From assembly GCF_030936135.1 (NCBI RefSeq), contig NC_082637.1:5035001-5099000 (forward strand): a DNA stretch of 64,000 bases, read 5' to 3'. The notes under the pieces were generated by a model, which worked only from the letters and a program-made list of their open reading frames with translations, had not been told where the DNA came from and made no database searches. This document shows, in pieces, positions 47,257-58,566 of this stretch. Positions within the stretch are counted from its first letter, which is position 1; each line of letters opens with the position of its first letter. The DNA is from Gavia stellata. Taxonomy: Eukaryota; Chordata; Aves; Gaviiformes; Gaviidae. The position numbers and the translations under genes are program-made.

Positions 47257-47460
47257 GTGCTGCAAGTCTCACAAATAGCCATCATTCTTTGGAAGGACAA
47301 TGGAAAAAATGAACGCGCAAAACTCGCCGGCGTGATTATCGGTCACATCGCAAATGGGGCCTCTCTTACCTCCTTAGCTTTATTACGCAAATCTGCAACA
47401 TACGGGTTAGCGGCCTCCTCTGGGAGAAGGATTGTTGTAAGGACAATGTACCTTTCCTGC
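47257..47460. other. Intergenic block with unusual CpG content, possible conserved element
   Basis: Around 47300-47360 about seven CpGs occur in some 45 bases (AACGCGC, CTCGCCGGCG, TATCGG, CATCGC) in otherwise CpG-poor DNA. A + strand frame stays open for 78 codons, but no splice signals or protein family are recognised. A constrained regulatory element is more likely than an exon. Confidence 0.3.
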
Positions 47461-47493
47461 ACGGCATTCTTGCTGACATTTCTCCTCTGCTAG

Positions 47494-50400
47494 CGTAGGC
47501 TTCAAAAGCCCTTGGCCTGCCGTGTGCTCTAGCTTGAAGGGTGGCACTGGTTTTGCCTGGCTGGTCTATGCGAGTCTTGTGGATTCCTTGTTTGCAGAAT
47601 CGCCACCCTGGCAGGCGGTGAAATGCTTACAGCTGTGGTTTTCAGCTATACTGGAAAGGAACTCATGGGTGGTTTGACTTGCTGTGAAGGACCATCCCAC
47701 AAGGTCCCAGCAGAGTTTAGGCTGAAGCTATGAATACTGCATCCCTCTTGTGTAATTCCTTCTTTGGCACCTGCTGCTTGTTTGTGCTGAAGATGAGAGA
47801 CAACTTCAGCTTCCAGGAGGTACCAGTCAGGGGAATGTTCTTCTTCTGGAATTTTCATTGCAGGCAAAATATAAAACATTTCTGTACTAAAGGAAAAAAA
47901 AAAAGCTTTCGGTATTCAGTGGAGAAAATCTGGACGTCTCAATCCAACTGAGTCTGTTTCTGAAGCACATTTGCTGTAACCTATTTCTGTGACACCCCTC
48001 TGCTTCTTTTCAGCACACCTGCAAACATCTCAGGGATAAGGCTAGATCTCCTTTTCTGCTCTGTTCCTGCTATTCTGCTCTTAATCCCCAGCACAACTTT
48101 CAGTTCACAACATCCATCATTTGGTATGTCAGTGGGCATTTGCCCTTTCGAAACTCATCTAGTTCTCTCTTTGCTTTGTATCAGCTTTCAGCTTTGGCTT
48201 AGTAAAATGAAAAATTATTATGTGGCAAATTCATCCCAAAGCTGTAACACTCATATTTTGGCTAAATGTAATCTCAAGCTCCCTTATATAAAATCCCCGC
48301 TATGTTTTGGGTGGGCTGGTCTGTCTGCCGCACTGCTGCGTGGATCCTCTCTTTCCTGAATCCATTTTTTTGTCTTTTCCAGTTAAATTAGTGTAATCAA
48401 ACAGTGTCTTCTGTATCATGTGGATAAAGGGTGATCAAATGGTATGTAATCTGCCTGCATGAAGTCTTAACTGAATGCCTCTGTAATAGTTTTGTTGCTG
48501 TCCTAGCCCTCTGGGAGCACTGCTGTTGTACCCGGGTGGAGCAAGTCTCTGGTGCTGTGGACTCTCTTGCCAGGTCACACATCTTTCATCATTCTCCACC
48601 CCACGGAGATGAAATCCTGTGCCTTTAGGTGTTTCAGGAGAGAAATGAATGGTATGTACTTTCCACCGAGTTGCGGAGGGCAGCAAGGGTTGAGTGAACT
48701 CCAGCGAGGGTCCTGCTTCTGGCCACCTACGGATGGACACTGCTGTGGCAGGAACGTGCGTGTGGGGAGAGCCCCAGAGCAAGCTCTGGTAGCAACTGGA
48801 GGAGCTTCTGGCTAAGGATATTCAAAGGTTAGTGAAGTTGAAGTGGTTGACAGTGCTGGACAAGCTAGAACGCTTCCCCAGAGGGGTTGGTGACAATGTC
48901 CATCACCAACAACACACTGGGAGCAAACCAGGAATGGGGAAATGGAAAAGGGAGCAAGGGCTCAAGGAGCCATTCATGGTGGGATGGCAAAAATGGGACG
49001 GAGTTTCTTGGGGCAAAAGGCAGAAGTTCAGTTTCCCCTTAGGGGATTTATTTTGAACTTGCAGTTCTTCCAAATTGTTGCTGTGTTCCTTGTCTCTTGG
49101 ATAGAACTTGCTTTCATTACATGTAGCAAGCTTGCTAGCTCTGCCAGGCACTGCGAGCAGAAGTTGCACACAGAGGTGCATCATGTTGCTAAGCCACCAC
49201 CGCACAACACTTGCTGTTAAGTGGGATTTCTTTCTCCAGGGAGGGAGAGTTTTTATTTTAAAGATATTCTCTGTGTAGGTAGTGTTAAGTCACCCTTATC
49301 TAAACTTCGCAGGTAAGTTGAAGATAAGTGATCTGTTGGGTTAAGCTGAAGTGATGAGCAAGGGGGTTATCATTCCGGATCTTCCTATTCAGGTAGAAAC
49401 TGCTGCTTTGTATGCAGGGAGTGCATGAATGTAGGGAAGACTTGTATCTTCCTCCGGCTGAGAGTAAAGGCAGGACATTTCAGGCAGCAGGAGGTGACTG
49501 AGGATCCTGCATTTGCTGTCAGATGCTGCCACTCGCTGTAGGTGTTCTCTGTCATGTGAGCGGAGGAAAACAACAGAGAGCAAAGGGAAGATGAGGATGA
49601 GCTGGGATGTGTAATGAAAAATGAATAGCAATTCCAGATACAGGAAGTTTTCTTATTTTTCTTGTCCTGCAGATGAGAGAAGGTTCAGGTCAGGGGAGAC
49701 AGATGTAACACAAGCTGCTACTTATGTGGCCTGTTTGTCATCACTAACAAAACCTCATCTACCTTTTTTACCCACACAAAAGGTGTTCAGCATCAGTATG
49801 GCTGATGAGATGAATGACCGGTTCGCTAGGGCTGGCGGATGAGGTGACAGCATTTCTACAGACTAGCAGTGAAGAGGCCTTAGACAGATGCCCCTTGACT
49901 GCTTGCTGAGAGTCCTATTCGTGTTTTAGCATCTCAACACAAACAAATCAATATTGTATTTGTTTTTCCCATGAAAAGTTAAACCTCAGAAAATGTCATA
50001 TTTTGAGTGTGTAATTCCATTCTGTTTTTTTGAAGACTAATAAAGACCCACTCCCAGTTTTATTTAGAGAATAAGCATTTTCCATTTACAAATTATGTTC
50101 TTGCTTTCTCCAAAGTGACATGACTTTCCACCTCCCTCTCTCTTTCCTTGTGTGAGAAACCAGGGTTCAGAATCACAGCCTGAAACAAAACTAGATGGAT
50201 TCTGCTCTCCTCCATAGGATCTTGCTCCCTAGATTGTGGTGCTATTTATCATATGAAAGCTCAGTTCTCAGAAGGGCAAAAATGCTGAGATCCTCACTGG
50301 TCCACCTCTTAGCCTCCAAGTGCTTTGCTCATGATTCACTGGCATGACCGGGGAACCAAGAGAGCATCATGGTGGGCAGGGAGCTTCCTGGACTACCTTG

Positions 50401-53190
50401 TAGGAAGGCTTTGGGGAAGATGTGGCACAAGCCCCTCAGAGCCTTTGCCCATTGCTTGATCTACCATCTAGAATTAGGCCACTAAGCTGTTTCGTGTTTT
50501 CTCAGTAGACTTCCAGTACTCATGACACAGCAGGGTAGAGACTTCAGTCTCTGTTCAAGTGAATGCGTAACGTGAGATAGTTAGAGCATATAGCAAGGTA
50601 GATAAGGGCAGTATATATCTATGTGGTCTGGTGCTGAATACAGATACCAGTTCAGGACAGAGAAAGGAACACCACTTCTTCCTCCTTTTGTGTATGTGGG
50701 TCTGTGAACATGCTTTGAGATGCTCATGCTTCCTGCTGGATTAGGTTCTTCAGGCAAGTTAAGTGGAAGGAGCACTTCATTCAAGAGGGTTAATGGCCAG
50801 GCATGAGTGGCCTAGGATGCAGATGGTTCTGGACATGGCCAAGAGCAAGGACCTGTGCATGTGAGTGGGGTCATCTCCCAAGATGATAAACCTGCTTGTT
50901 GGTGTATGTGCATGAGTAGTCATCCAGGCTTTTGTTAGGATCAGCGTAGTTCTAGTCAATATTGTCCATGGGGTCTAGACAGCGATTCAGCACACCCTAA
51001 AATTGACCCCCACATTTGGCCAGCTGAATTGCTGTCTGGACTCCATGGATTGCATTGATTTGATCTTCATTGACTGGAGTAGGACTTTAACTCTTAATAC
51101 ACATATATGCCAACACATAGACACCTAAATTTAGTTTTCTTAATATGTGGTCTTCTGGGTACTTTATGGGTAAAGCACAGTTAGGCAGGGGTTTTGAGGA
51201 TCTAATCTTGAATTTAGGCTTAAGCTGGCTGTTAGCCAGAGTCACGTGGTATCTCTCGGGAGCTGTTTTATTCGTGGATGTAGACCATTTGTGGATCTAC
51301 CCTTAAAACCCAGATTTGTCCCACCTAAGTTGATTGTCATTATAGTGGACGTCTAGTTGCTCTCAGCCCCTTCTGTAGTCAACAGAGAAAGATAAGCTGT
51401 TCCTACGTAGCTAGCTATTTCAGAGAGGGTTGTATTTTTTTACTGAAGTGCTTCTCTCTCTGCCTCGAATCTCTCTTTTCCTTCCATGAATTGTATAAAG
51501 TGTTTGTAGCTACCAGACTACAAAGTTTGGCATTTCACCGAGAGTCTCTGAAGTCAAACGGGGTGTATTTAGGCCTTAGCAGGGCAGCGTTTGGTGATAA
51601 CCAGGCACTACTATCACAGAGAGCGCAGCAGGAGACAAGCTTGCTGGGCCACAGAGAAATCTAAAGGGTAAAGACGGGTAAGACAAGTTGAAAAAGAGTT
51701 TGGTACATCTTCCTTTTAGAGATGAGAAAGAAAAATGCAGGGGGTTTGCCCAGTAAGTGTGTAGTCAGAGGCACAGATCTTGGATTCTTATGCAGGGTGT
51801 TCAGTACAAAGTCATGTTCCCATCCTGATTTTTTTGGTGTAAGTCCCAGAGCTTTAGCGCAAATCCTTAATGATAGTCAGGCTGTTAAGTTTGTAGGTCA
51901 CTGGAGTTCTGAACCATTTTTCCTGAAATCTAGAGAGGTATCTGCTCTTCCCTGTTCTTTTTTCTAGACGTGTAATTCTTGCCCTGCACGTTTGATTGGC
52001 ATGTGCAGGGCCTTTCATAGACATTGCAACCTCTGCGATACACGTGCAGAACGTAACCTGCCAGCAGGACGGAACATCCTACCCTGTGCATGCGAGTGAA
52101 TGCCAGCTCAGCTTGCAATGACAGTGCAGGAAGGGATCAGGGAGGTTACTTCTATTCACCTCAGTTTGTAACTTCCCCCCCTGTTTCTTAGAAGCTGTAT
52201 TCAAGTTTTATTGTCTCTTTAAATAGCCTACTCTTTCTGTGGCTCATAAGCAGCGAATATGGAAAGGGAAGGTAGCATGAGCTTATCGGAATGGTGTCTT
52301 TAATAGAAAAGAAAGTTCAAAGATAGAAATGTGACCCTTAATTCCCTTAATTTATTTTAAAATAAAAAAGTAATCTATTGTTAGGAGACCATCAAAAGGT
52401 TTTCTATAAAGCTGAAAACTACACTGCTGGGTTGTCCTACACTTTGGTATGTCCATGTGGTATGAGAGCATAGTCAGTACAGTATAGTGCTATGAGTAGT
52501 GCCTTCACCTGTAGCAAATCCTTTCTGCAGCAATGGAGTCCAGAGTGGCTGATTTTCTTAGAGTATCATGTTCTCCCCCTCCAAAACTACATACCACAAT
52601 GTGTTTTATAGCTCCTTTATGGCTGAGGCACCGGGACTCTTTGGAAAATTCCACATGAAGAAATTCCTTCTTTCCCTTCCCAGTGCGCCATGCCAGGGGC
52701 GCACTTTTCCTAGTATTATTTCTTTAATTATACTAATTACCAAACCTGATCCTTAACCTCGCACTGATCTCAGCCTTATCCGATTAAACTGATGACCGAT
52801 CCAAGAATGTTTAATCTAAAGTGAGGGGATTTGTAGTTTGTCAGTTTTCCAAGCCCATGGTTCCCATCCATTTTCTAATCTGTATATTTTCATGGGAGTC
52901 AAAAGAAAGGAAGCGTTTGCATTTGAACTCCCAATTTTGCAATCATGTGCACACGCTGTTTTATTTTACCCGCAAAAATAATCTCATTGACCTCACTGGG
53001 CCTAAAAGTGGAAGCAATTGCTCCGACGTTGCAAGTGCAACTGAGCCATATTTTCCCACAGCGGTGCTTCTGTTTGATCGCAGGGCTGATTTCGTTGCTC
53101 ACTTCTAAGCGTTTGAATTTGTTGTGAGAAATCCTTCTCATGGCGCTTGGATGTGCTCCGTGTTTGGGGCCAGCTTTCAAGCTGCGTCAC
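47494..53190. other. Intergenic stretch, no gene recognised
   Basis: This is a mixed-composition sequence without named repeats. One short GC hairpin at 51981-52011 (separate entry) stands out. Homeobox-type TAATTA cores cluster near 52720-52790. No coding evidence. Confidence 0.45.
51981..52011. repeat. Inverted repeat GCCCTGCAC / GTGCAGGGC
   Basis: Perfect 9-bp arms (51981-51989, 52003-52011) around a 13-base loop, extendable by two weaker pairs. A second small palindrome CCTGC-CA-GCAGG follows near 52058. The stem is too short for a classical pre-miRNA. Confidence 0.6.
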
Positions 53191-53290
53191 TCCCTCGGGC
53201 AGTTTATAAATCCTGGTATTGTGGGCTGGATTTCATCCGGTCTCAGACTGGCTCTCGATGCCCCAGCCTCGGAGGCTCCTGCCATAGCAC

Positions 53291-53719
53291 ATGAAGCAAC
53301 ATGAGCACCTCTGTCACTTGTTTGCCCTTTCAGCCTCCCTTTTGCTGGTTCTCGCCGGCATCCTTCTTCGGCGATACCCTTGGGTGATGCCCAGAACCAC
53401 CAGGTTGCAGAGTTACCCGTGTTCCCTCTCCCTCTTTATTTCTGTTCCTCTTTCCTGCCCCCAGGTGAGTGCTTCTGTGTCAGGCAAAGGGCAGGGCTTC
53501 AACGGCGCTGTCTCCTGTGCTCTGCCCCTCGGGTGTGCCAAGGACATCTTTGGCCCCGATGATGGAGTCAGGGTGGGCAGCAGCCCCACAGCGCCGGAGT
53601 TAAACCCCAGTCCGTGTGGGACCGGGAGGCTGCGCTTGCAAACGGTTAGGCGTGAAAGGGCTCTCGCTGATGAAAAGTGCAGGAACGCGATGAAGCAAAG
53701 TTGTCTTACCTTGCATTGA
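53291..53719 (+). other. Unidentified 142-codon ORF with hydrophobic N-terminus
   Basis: ATG at 53291, stop at 53717-53719. Residues about 8-27 are hydrophobic (LCHLFALSASLLLVLAGILL), like a signal peptide or membrane anchor. A TTTATAAA lies 88 bases upstream of the ATG. A strong donor CAG|GTGAGT at 53465/53466 sits inside the frame. No family is recognised, the Kozak context is weak, and no poly(A) signal is close. A chance ORF is the default view. Confidence 0.15.
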
Positions 53720-56120
53720 AATGTGATAGCAAGTCAGGAGGGCTCAACCTCCGGGCAGGTAATTTAACCTTCAGAGCCCCTTTGCAAGTGAAATATCTTT
53801 AAATATTAGCCGGTGTAGGAAGTCCTGAGGAGCCAAGAGAGGTCCATGCTGCTCGCTGAGCTGTGTCTAGGCACTGTCTGGGGGATGCTGGTTGGCAAAG
53901 GTTGGGACGGTGCCAGGGCATGTATGCTCAGTCAAGCAGGGTGGGTGTCTGTGTGCCAGCACCTGATCCTTTCCACTCACCAGCATGGATGTAGCCTTTG
54001 GGGACCTAAGCCCAGTTCTTCTGACCCAGTTCTATGAAATATTAAGGCTTCCAACTCCAGCTTAAACGCTTTCCGTTTGTATGCATGGGGAACTAATTGC
54101 CAATTACCTTGGTCTATCTGTGCCTTTGAGAATAAGCAGGGTGAGGGTCTGAAGTCATTGGGTTGTTTTTACTTTGAGAATTATACTGTTTCCCCATCTC
54201 ATTCAACATCTCAGGTAAGCTGAACTCCTGGTAACAAAAAAAGGCCTTACCACCTGAAGGCACATTTGCATGGCAAGACAAAGGGAAAGCATGAGAAGGA
54301 TGTTCATTTGCATCTAACAATTCACTTGCCATAGTAGCCTTTGCGATGTTTATACTCTGAGGGAGGGGGAAATCAAGTCTTTCTTTTGAATGCACAGCCC
54401 TGCTTCCTCGTGGCTGGCGTCTTTCTTAGCGGGTGAATTATTCCTAGCTATGGCCAAATTCTCTGTCAGTTCTATACTCAATGTCAGGATTCAGAAGGTT
54501 AGATAAATATCAACACAAGCATTCTTTAGACTGTTTCTATTTCATGTACAACATGGTAGAACCAAATAAAACCTGCAACCGTCCTGGAGGACAAGATAAA
54601 GGAGGTTGTATTGTTGCATGTCCCCAGATTTCAGCATCTAGAACGCTGCTGTGCTGCACTCATACCTCCTGGTTTTGGTCCTGCTTCTGCAGCTGACTCT
54701 TGGGTCTGGTCTTCAGGTGACCTGGGCTGAACCTTTCCTCCTCCCAGTTCAGTGTCACCAGGGTTGTAGTGCCTTTGCTGCACGGCTAAATATTGGCCTC
54801 TTGTGCACGTGCCCAGATACTGGTTTGCTGGGAGAAGGGGAAATGAGGGCTGTAGTCCACTTCTTGGTATCACTGCTGGTGTTACCAGTATGCCCTGGGC
54901 TCCGTGAGGAAGCAGCACTGCTTTGGGAGGGGAGAGGAGTAAACTGTGCTGACAAAAAGGTGCTGGTCCTTGCTCAGCATCCCATGATTGCTTGTCTTAA
55001 GTTGTCATTCATGCTTTCCCTCCCTTTACGTCCAATAGCAAATCCTATGCAGGACTGTGAGGTGTGTGGCTGCAGCCAAGGCAAGTGGGCAGCTGAACCG
55101 CAGCAGAGGGTACTGGGGGGCAGGAGACATGCCGGTGTCAAATGGTGGAGACTGGGGCAGTTGCCTGATGTGGAACTGGGAGTCTTGGAGAAAATTGTGC
55201 ACATCAGACAGAAGCAATGAGAGTGGCTTAGGAAATGGCAGTGAGGCAGTTCATTTGAGTTAGACGTTTGGACGAAATCTGGTTTCCAAGCAGATGTCAT
55301 TGTTTTCGAGTGGTCTGATGCTGTGGGGTTTTTTTTGTTTGTTTTGGTTTTATTTTTTAATTTCTTTTTTAATTTTAGAAATGTTAAATGCCATAACATC
55401 TCTTTTGCTATGTTCAGTTGGCACTGAGAGGGAAGTAGTCCAGGAAAGAGCCCCAAAACTCCTGCCCAGCAGAAACATTTCTTATGAGTCTGATATCACC
55501 TGTGCGCCAAAAACAAGAATGCAAAAAGAGTGCTTGAAAAAAAATTGTGACTTGAATTGCATTTATTTGATGTAAAGGGGGAAAAAAAAAAAAAGGAAAA
55601 AGAACAGTTTCAATAGTAAGATAAATTAGTCCTGTTAGCAAAGACCGCGCTATGGACGATAATGGGAAAAAACATGATATGCGTATTCTGACTGATATAC
55701 ATGTCAAATTACCGAATAATGGTTATTTTGCATAGCGTGATGGGAAGAATGAATTCTCTGGATAGCGTAAAATGAAGAATTAATTCTAAATGATGTGCAA
55801 AGTCTTTCTAATGGCTGAGACATGGCCTTCATTTTTGTTGTTTTTCTCTTCTGTTCTTCTGGTTTCTTTATGGTACTGCCAAAATATCCCTGTTGCTCAG
55901 CAACAGCAAGCTGAAATAGCACCAGTCGGAGGAAATCTGCTGATTTACACTGGTCATAAAGTGTGTACTCCTATGTGAGTGCAGATTTTGACGTAAGAGT
56001 GAAAGCCAGCCTTTGTAGGTTTGCCTCTCTGGAGCACACATGGTCCTGGGTGGGGAGATGTCAGTTCAGACACCAAAAGATAACATTTTCCGTCACAGTT
56101 TGACAAATGGAGAGGTGTTG
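53720..56120. other. Intergenic stretch, no gene recognised
   Basis: Short frames on both strands overlap around 54.6-55.4 kb without support. A/T homopolymers occur near 55328-55372 and 55580-55594. Confidence 0.45.
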
Positions 56121-56148
56121 TTTTTTTTTTTTTTTTTTTTTTTTTTTT
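56121..56148. repeat. Poly-T tract (28 nt)
   Basis: 28 consecutive T followed by CCCCAG and then directly by a CR1 3' tail. Its length in the assembly may be inexact. Confidence 0.9.
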
Positions 56149-56153
56149 CCCCA

Positions 56154-56211
56154 GGTTGGACTCGATGATCTTACAGGTCTTTTCCAACCGTACTGATTCT
56201 GTGATTCTGTA
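56154..56211 (+). mobile_element. Minimal CR1 3' tail, sense
   Basis: Only the last 58 bases of CR1 are present (GGTTGGACTCGATGATCTT, then TTTTCCAACC), ending in two TGATTCTG octamers. This is a severely 5' truncated insertion. Confidence 0.88.
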
Positions 56212-56959
56212 TCCTCTGGACAGAACATGACCTTGTCTGACCCCAATCTGGAGGTCTGTCCAGCATCTCTCCTAGGAATGAGTCTTCATCTGGTCTCAAG
56301 GGGGTTCCCAGGCCCAACTGTAGCTCTGCAGGCGCAATACTCTGCCTTCAGTTGATCGTACCTCCTGTACAGGGGCAAACTTTGCACTTGTACATTTAAG
56401 AAGGTATTGATGCAGCAGAATGCCATAAGTACAATGAGGCGAAGTTAGAAGTTTCCTAAACATCCCCCATACACTGATTTCATAATTTTATTTTCCAATG
56501 TCTTCTAGACTACTTATTTGAGACATAACATATCTTTGGAAGAGCTTAGTGACGATAAATAGAGGAAAACCTACACCAAACTCAAAGAAGTATGAGTATT
56601 TGTTTTAAAAATCAAATCCACGCAATATTATGTAGGTATTTACCAAGTAAAACACAGCAAATGGTACATTTTTACAAGTGATCTCTGGAGTGTCAGTCAT
56701 ACAGAAATACTGTCAAACATCTGAAAACCCAACACTTCACCAGAAAATACTGCCAGCACTTCATCCCAAATATTTTTCACTCAGATCTTTTTGGATTTCA
56801 TAAAATGACATATTTTTTTTCTTCCCAACCTCAAAAATCAACAGTAGCACTGTTCACAGGCTACTTTTTATTTCCTCTGCCACAAGAGGAACAGGTTTAG
56901 ATCTACCTTCTCAGGAGTAACAATGTGATCTAGTTGAAGATGTCCAACCCTCCTGTCAT

Positions 56960-57030
56960 GAGCAGGGACTAGATGACCTTTAAAGGTCCCTTCTGACTGA
57001 AAACATTCTATGAGTCTATGATGCTATGAC
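56960..57030 (+). mobile_element. CR1 3' tail fragment, older, sense
   Basis: AGGGACTAGATGACCTTTAA then GGTCCCTTCTGACTG and a degenerate octamer tail (CTATGAGTCTATGATGCTATG). A second short CR1 tail lies 0.75 kb upstream. Confidence 0.85.
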
Positions 57031-57081
57031 ATTACTGCATGTAGGCTAATGCCAGCTGAAGGACCTGAGTATATGGAGTAT

Positions 57082-57109
57082 TTGCGGTGAAGATACCGCA
57101 AGTATCTTC
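57082..57109. repeat. Two overlapping, mutually exclusive small hairpins
   Basis: GAAGATAC/GTATCTTC (57089-57096, 57102-57109) and TTGCGG/CCGCAA (57082-57087, 57096-57101) share bases, so only one can form at a time. Probably chance, but neat. Confidence 0.5.
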
Positions 57110-57464
57110 GTGAGATGAAGTATCTCCATGAATCAGGCAGAAAGGTGGCTGAGTTAACACCCGTTGAGGTGACCAACCTGTTGGGTGCAAGGTCACCTTC
57201 CTCCTTCCCTACCTGCAGACCTCAGGAGCCTCTGCAGAGGTGGCACAAGGCTGGTCTTCTGCAGAGCCCTGCTAAGTCCACCAGTGCCCCAACCATCCCC
57301 TTCCCATTGTGGGGCGGAGAGAAACGGCAGAGCAGCAAATTCAGCAGCAGGCTGCGACACTGCAGCTGCTTGATGTTTGTGGGCTGAGGGGGACGGTGTA
57401 GGGAGAGAGGTCAAGAAGATCAACTCAAATTAGTTCTACTTGTGCACAGACTGAACAGAGCCAT

Positions 57465-57470
57465 TTTATT
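57465..57470 (-). terminator. Candidate poly(A) signal of the SLC14 gene
   Basis: TTTATT in + sense (AATAAA on the minus strand), about 0.92 kb after the urea-transporter stop, followed on the minus strand by GGCTCTGTTCAGTCTGTG as a GU-rich element. A nearer alternative is at 57938-57933. Confidence 0.4.
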
Positions 57471-58389
57471 GCATAGCAAAGGGACAGAAATGACTTTGCT
57501 GCTGACCCCTCCTTTGCTAACCCATGACCAAGTTCAAGTATTAAGAAAAATCATGAGATTAACGTAAAATCATGAAATTTCTTACTTTTTTTTTTTGCAT
57601 AGAAAAAGATTCTTTTCACGGGTATTTGCTTTCTTGGCCTTGGGTTTACAGACTTTTCTCTCCAACTGTGTAGGCCTGAAACATTTTTTTCACGAAATGT
57701 TAGAGCCTAGTGCAAACTAAAACATCCAAAGGCTGGGGCTTATAGACAGCCCCTTCCTGTCATTATTGTGATTTTTACCACAAGTCTTGCAAGTGTTAAC
57801 AAGGCTGCCTGCAATTTATCTGTATCCATCTCGTGTGTGATGATTCCTAGTGCACATCTCTCTCCACCGGGCTTGAGAGGTCTTCCAGGCAGAATTCTTC
57901 ACCACCTATTTTCTACTTAGTAAAGGGTACTCTTTATTCCACTTCTCTGCTACTATGAAGCTCTCTAAGACGTATCCTATTGCTGTTGTAAGCTGGTTTT
58001 AGCCATTAATTAGGAGTCCCATCAGACGGCGAGAGATGCTCTGCTCTTTATTGCTTTACGTCTGATTGCTGTGATTTGGATTGCACAAACAGATTTTTTT
58101 TTTTTTCCAATTTCTAAGTCATTTCCCCACTGCTTAAAATTCACGTGTCTTTTCAGGCATGTGTGCTTTTAAATCATTACAGATTGGTCTTGGGAAAGGT
58201 CCTTCCAGCACAGCATATTTCTATCTAATCAGGATAGAACGAACAAATGGGGTGGAAAAAGCCTCCCCACTCAGAAGCTGGTGATACTTTTTTTGGTCTT
58301 GTGACTTTGTAGCACACAAATCACATTTTTTGGGGAAACACCTTGCGCTCTTGCCTTAAAATCTGCAAAGTATCTCTCTGCTTGGGTCT
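57471..58389 (-). other. SLC14 3' untranslated region (inferred)
   Basis: Follows the TAA at 58392-58390 on the minus strand. No coding or named repeat is seen. T-rich tracts occur at 57587-57597 and 58094-58108. Extent depends on which poly(A) signal is used. Confidence 0.4.
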
Positions 58390-58566
58390 TTATACCTCAC
58401 AGTAAGACCTCTGGTGTTTCTTCATCCTCAGATAATAAGCTCGGTTGGCTTCTGGATAGGTGACTTTGGAGAGTGGTAGCTTGTAGATGGCAGAGTTGTT
58501 TGTGGTTATTAACAGGAAGGTCAGTGCAGACAAGCAGAAAGACCAGGTTCCTGATGGCACCCCAAA
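58390..58566 (-). CDS. SLC14A1: SLC14 last coding exon
   Basis: The acceptor is TTTCTTTGCAG. It encodes [19 protein letters not shown], the conserved [14 protein letters not shown] and a short tail ending YCEV, then TAA. Tail length is close to human UT-B. Confidence 0.95.
   Translation of the reverse strand, partial: FGVPSGTWSFCLSALTFLLITTNNSAIYKLPLSKVTYPEANRAYYLRMKKHQRSYCEV

Noticed and set aside
54651-55220. 189-codon + strand ORF
   Set aside because: No family, no promoter or splice context, overlapped by ORFs of similar length on the other strand. It is probably chance.
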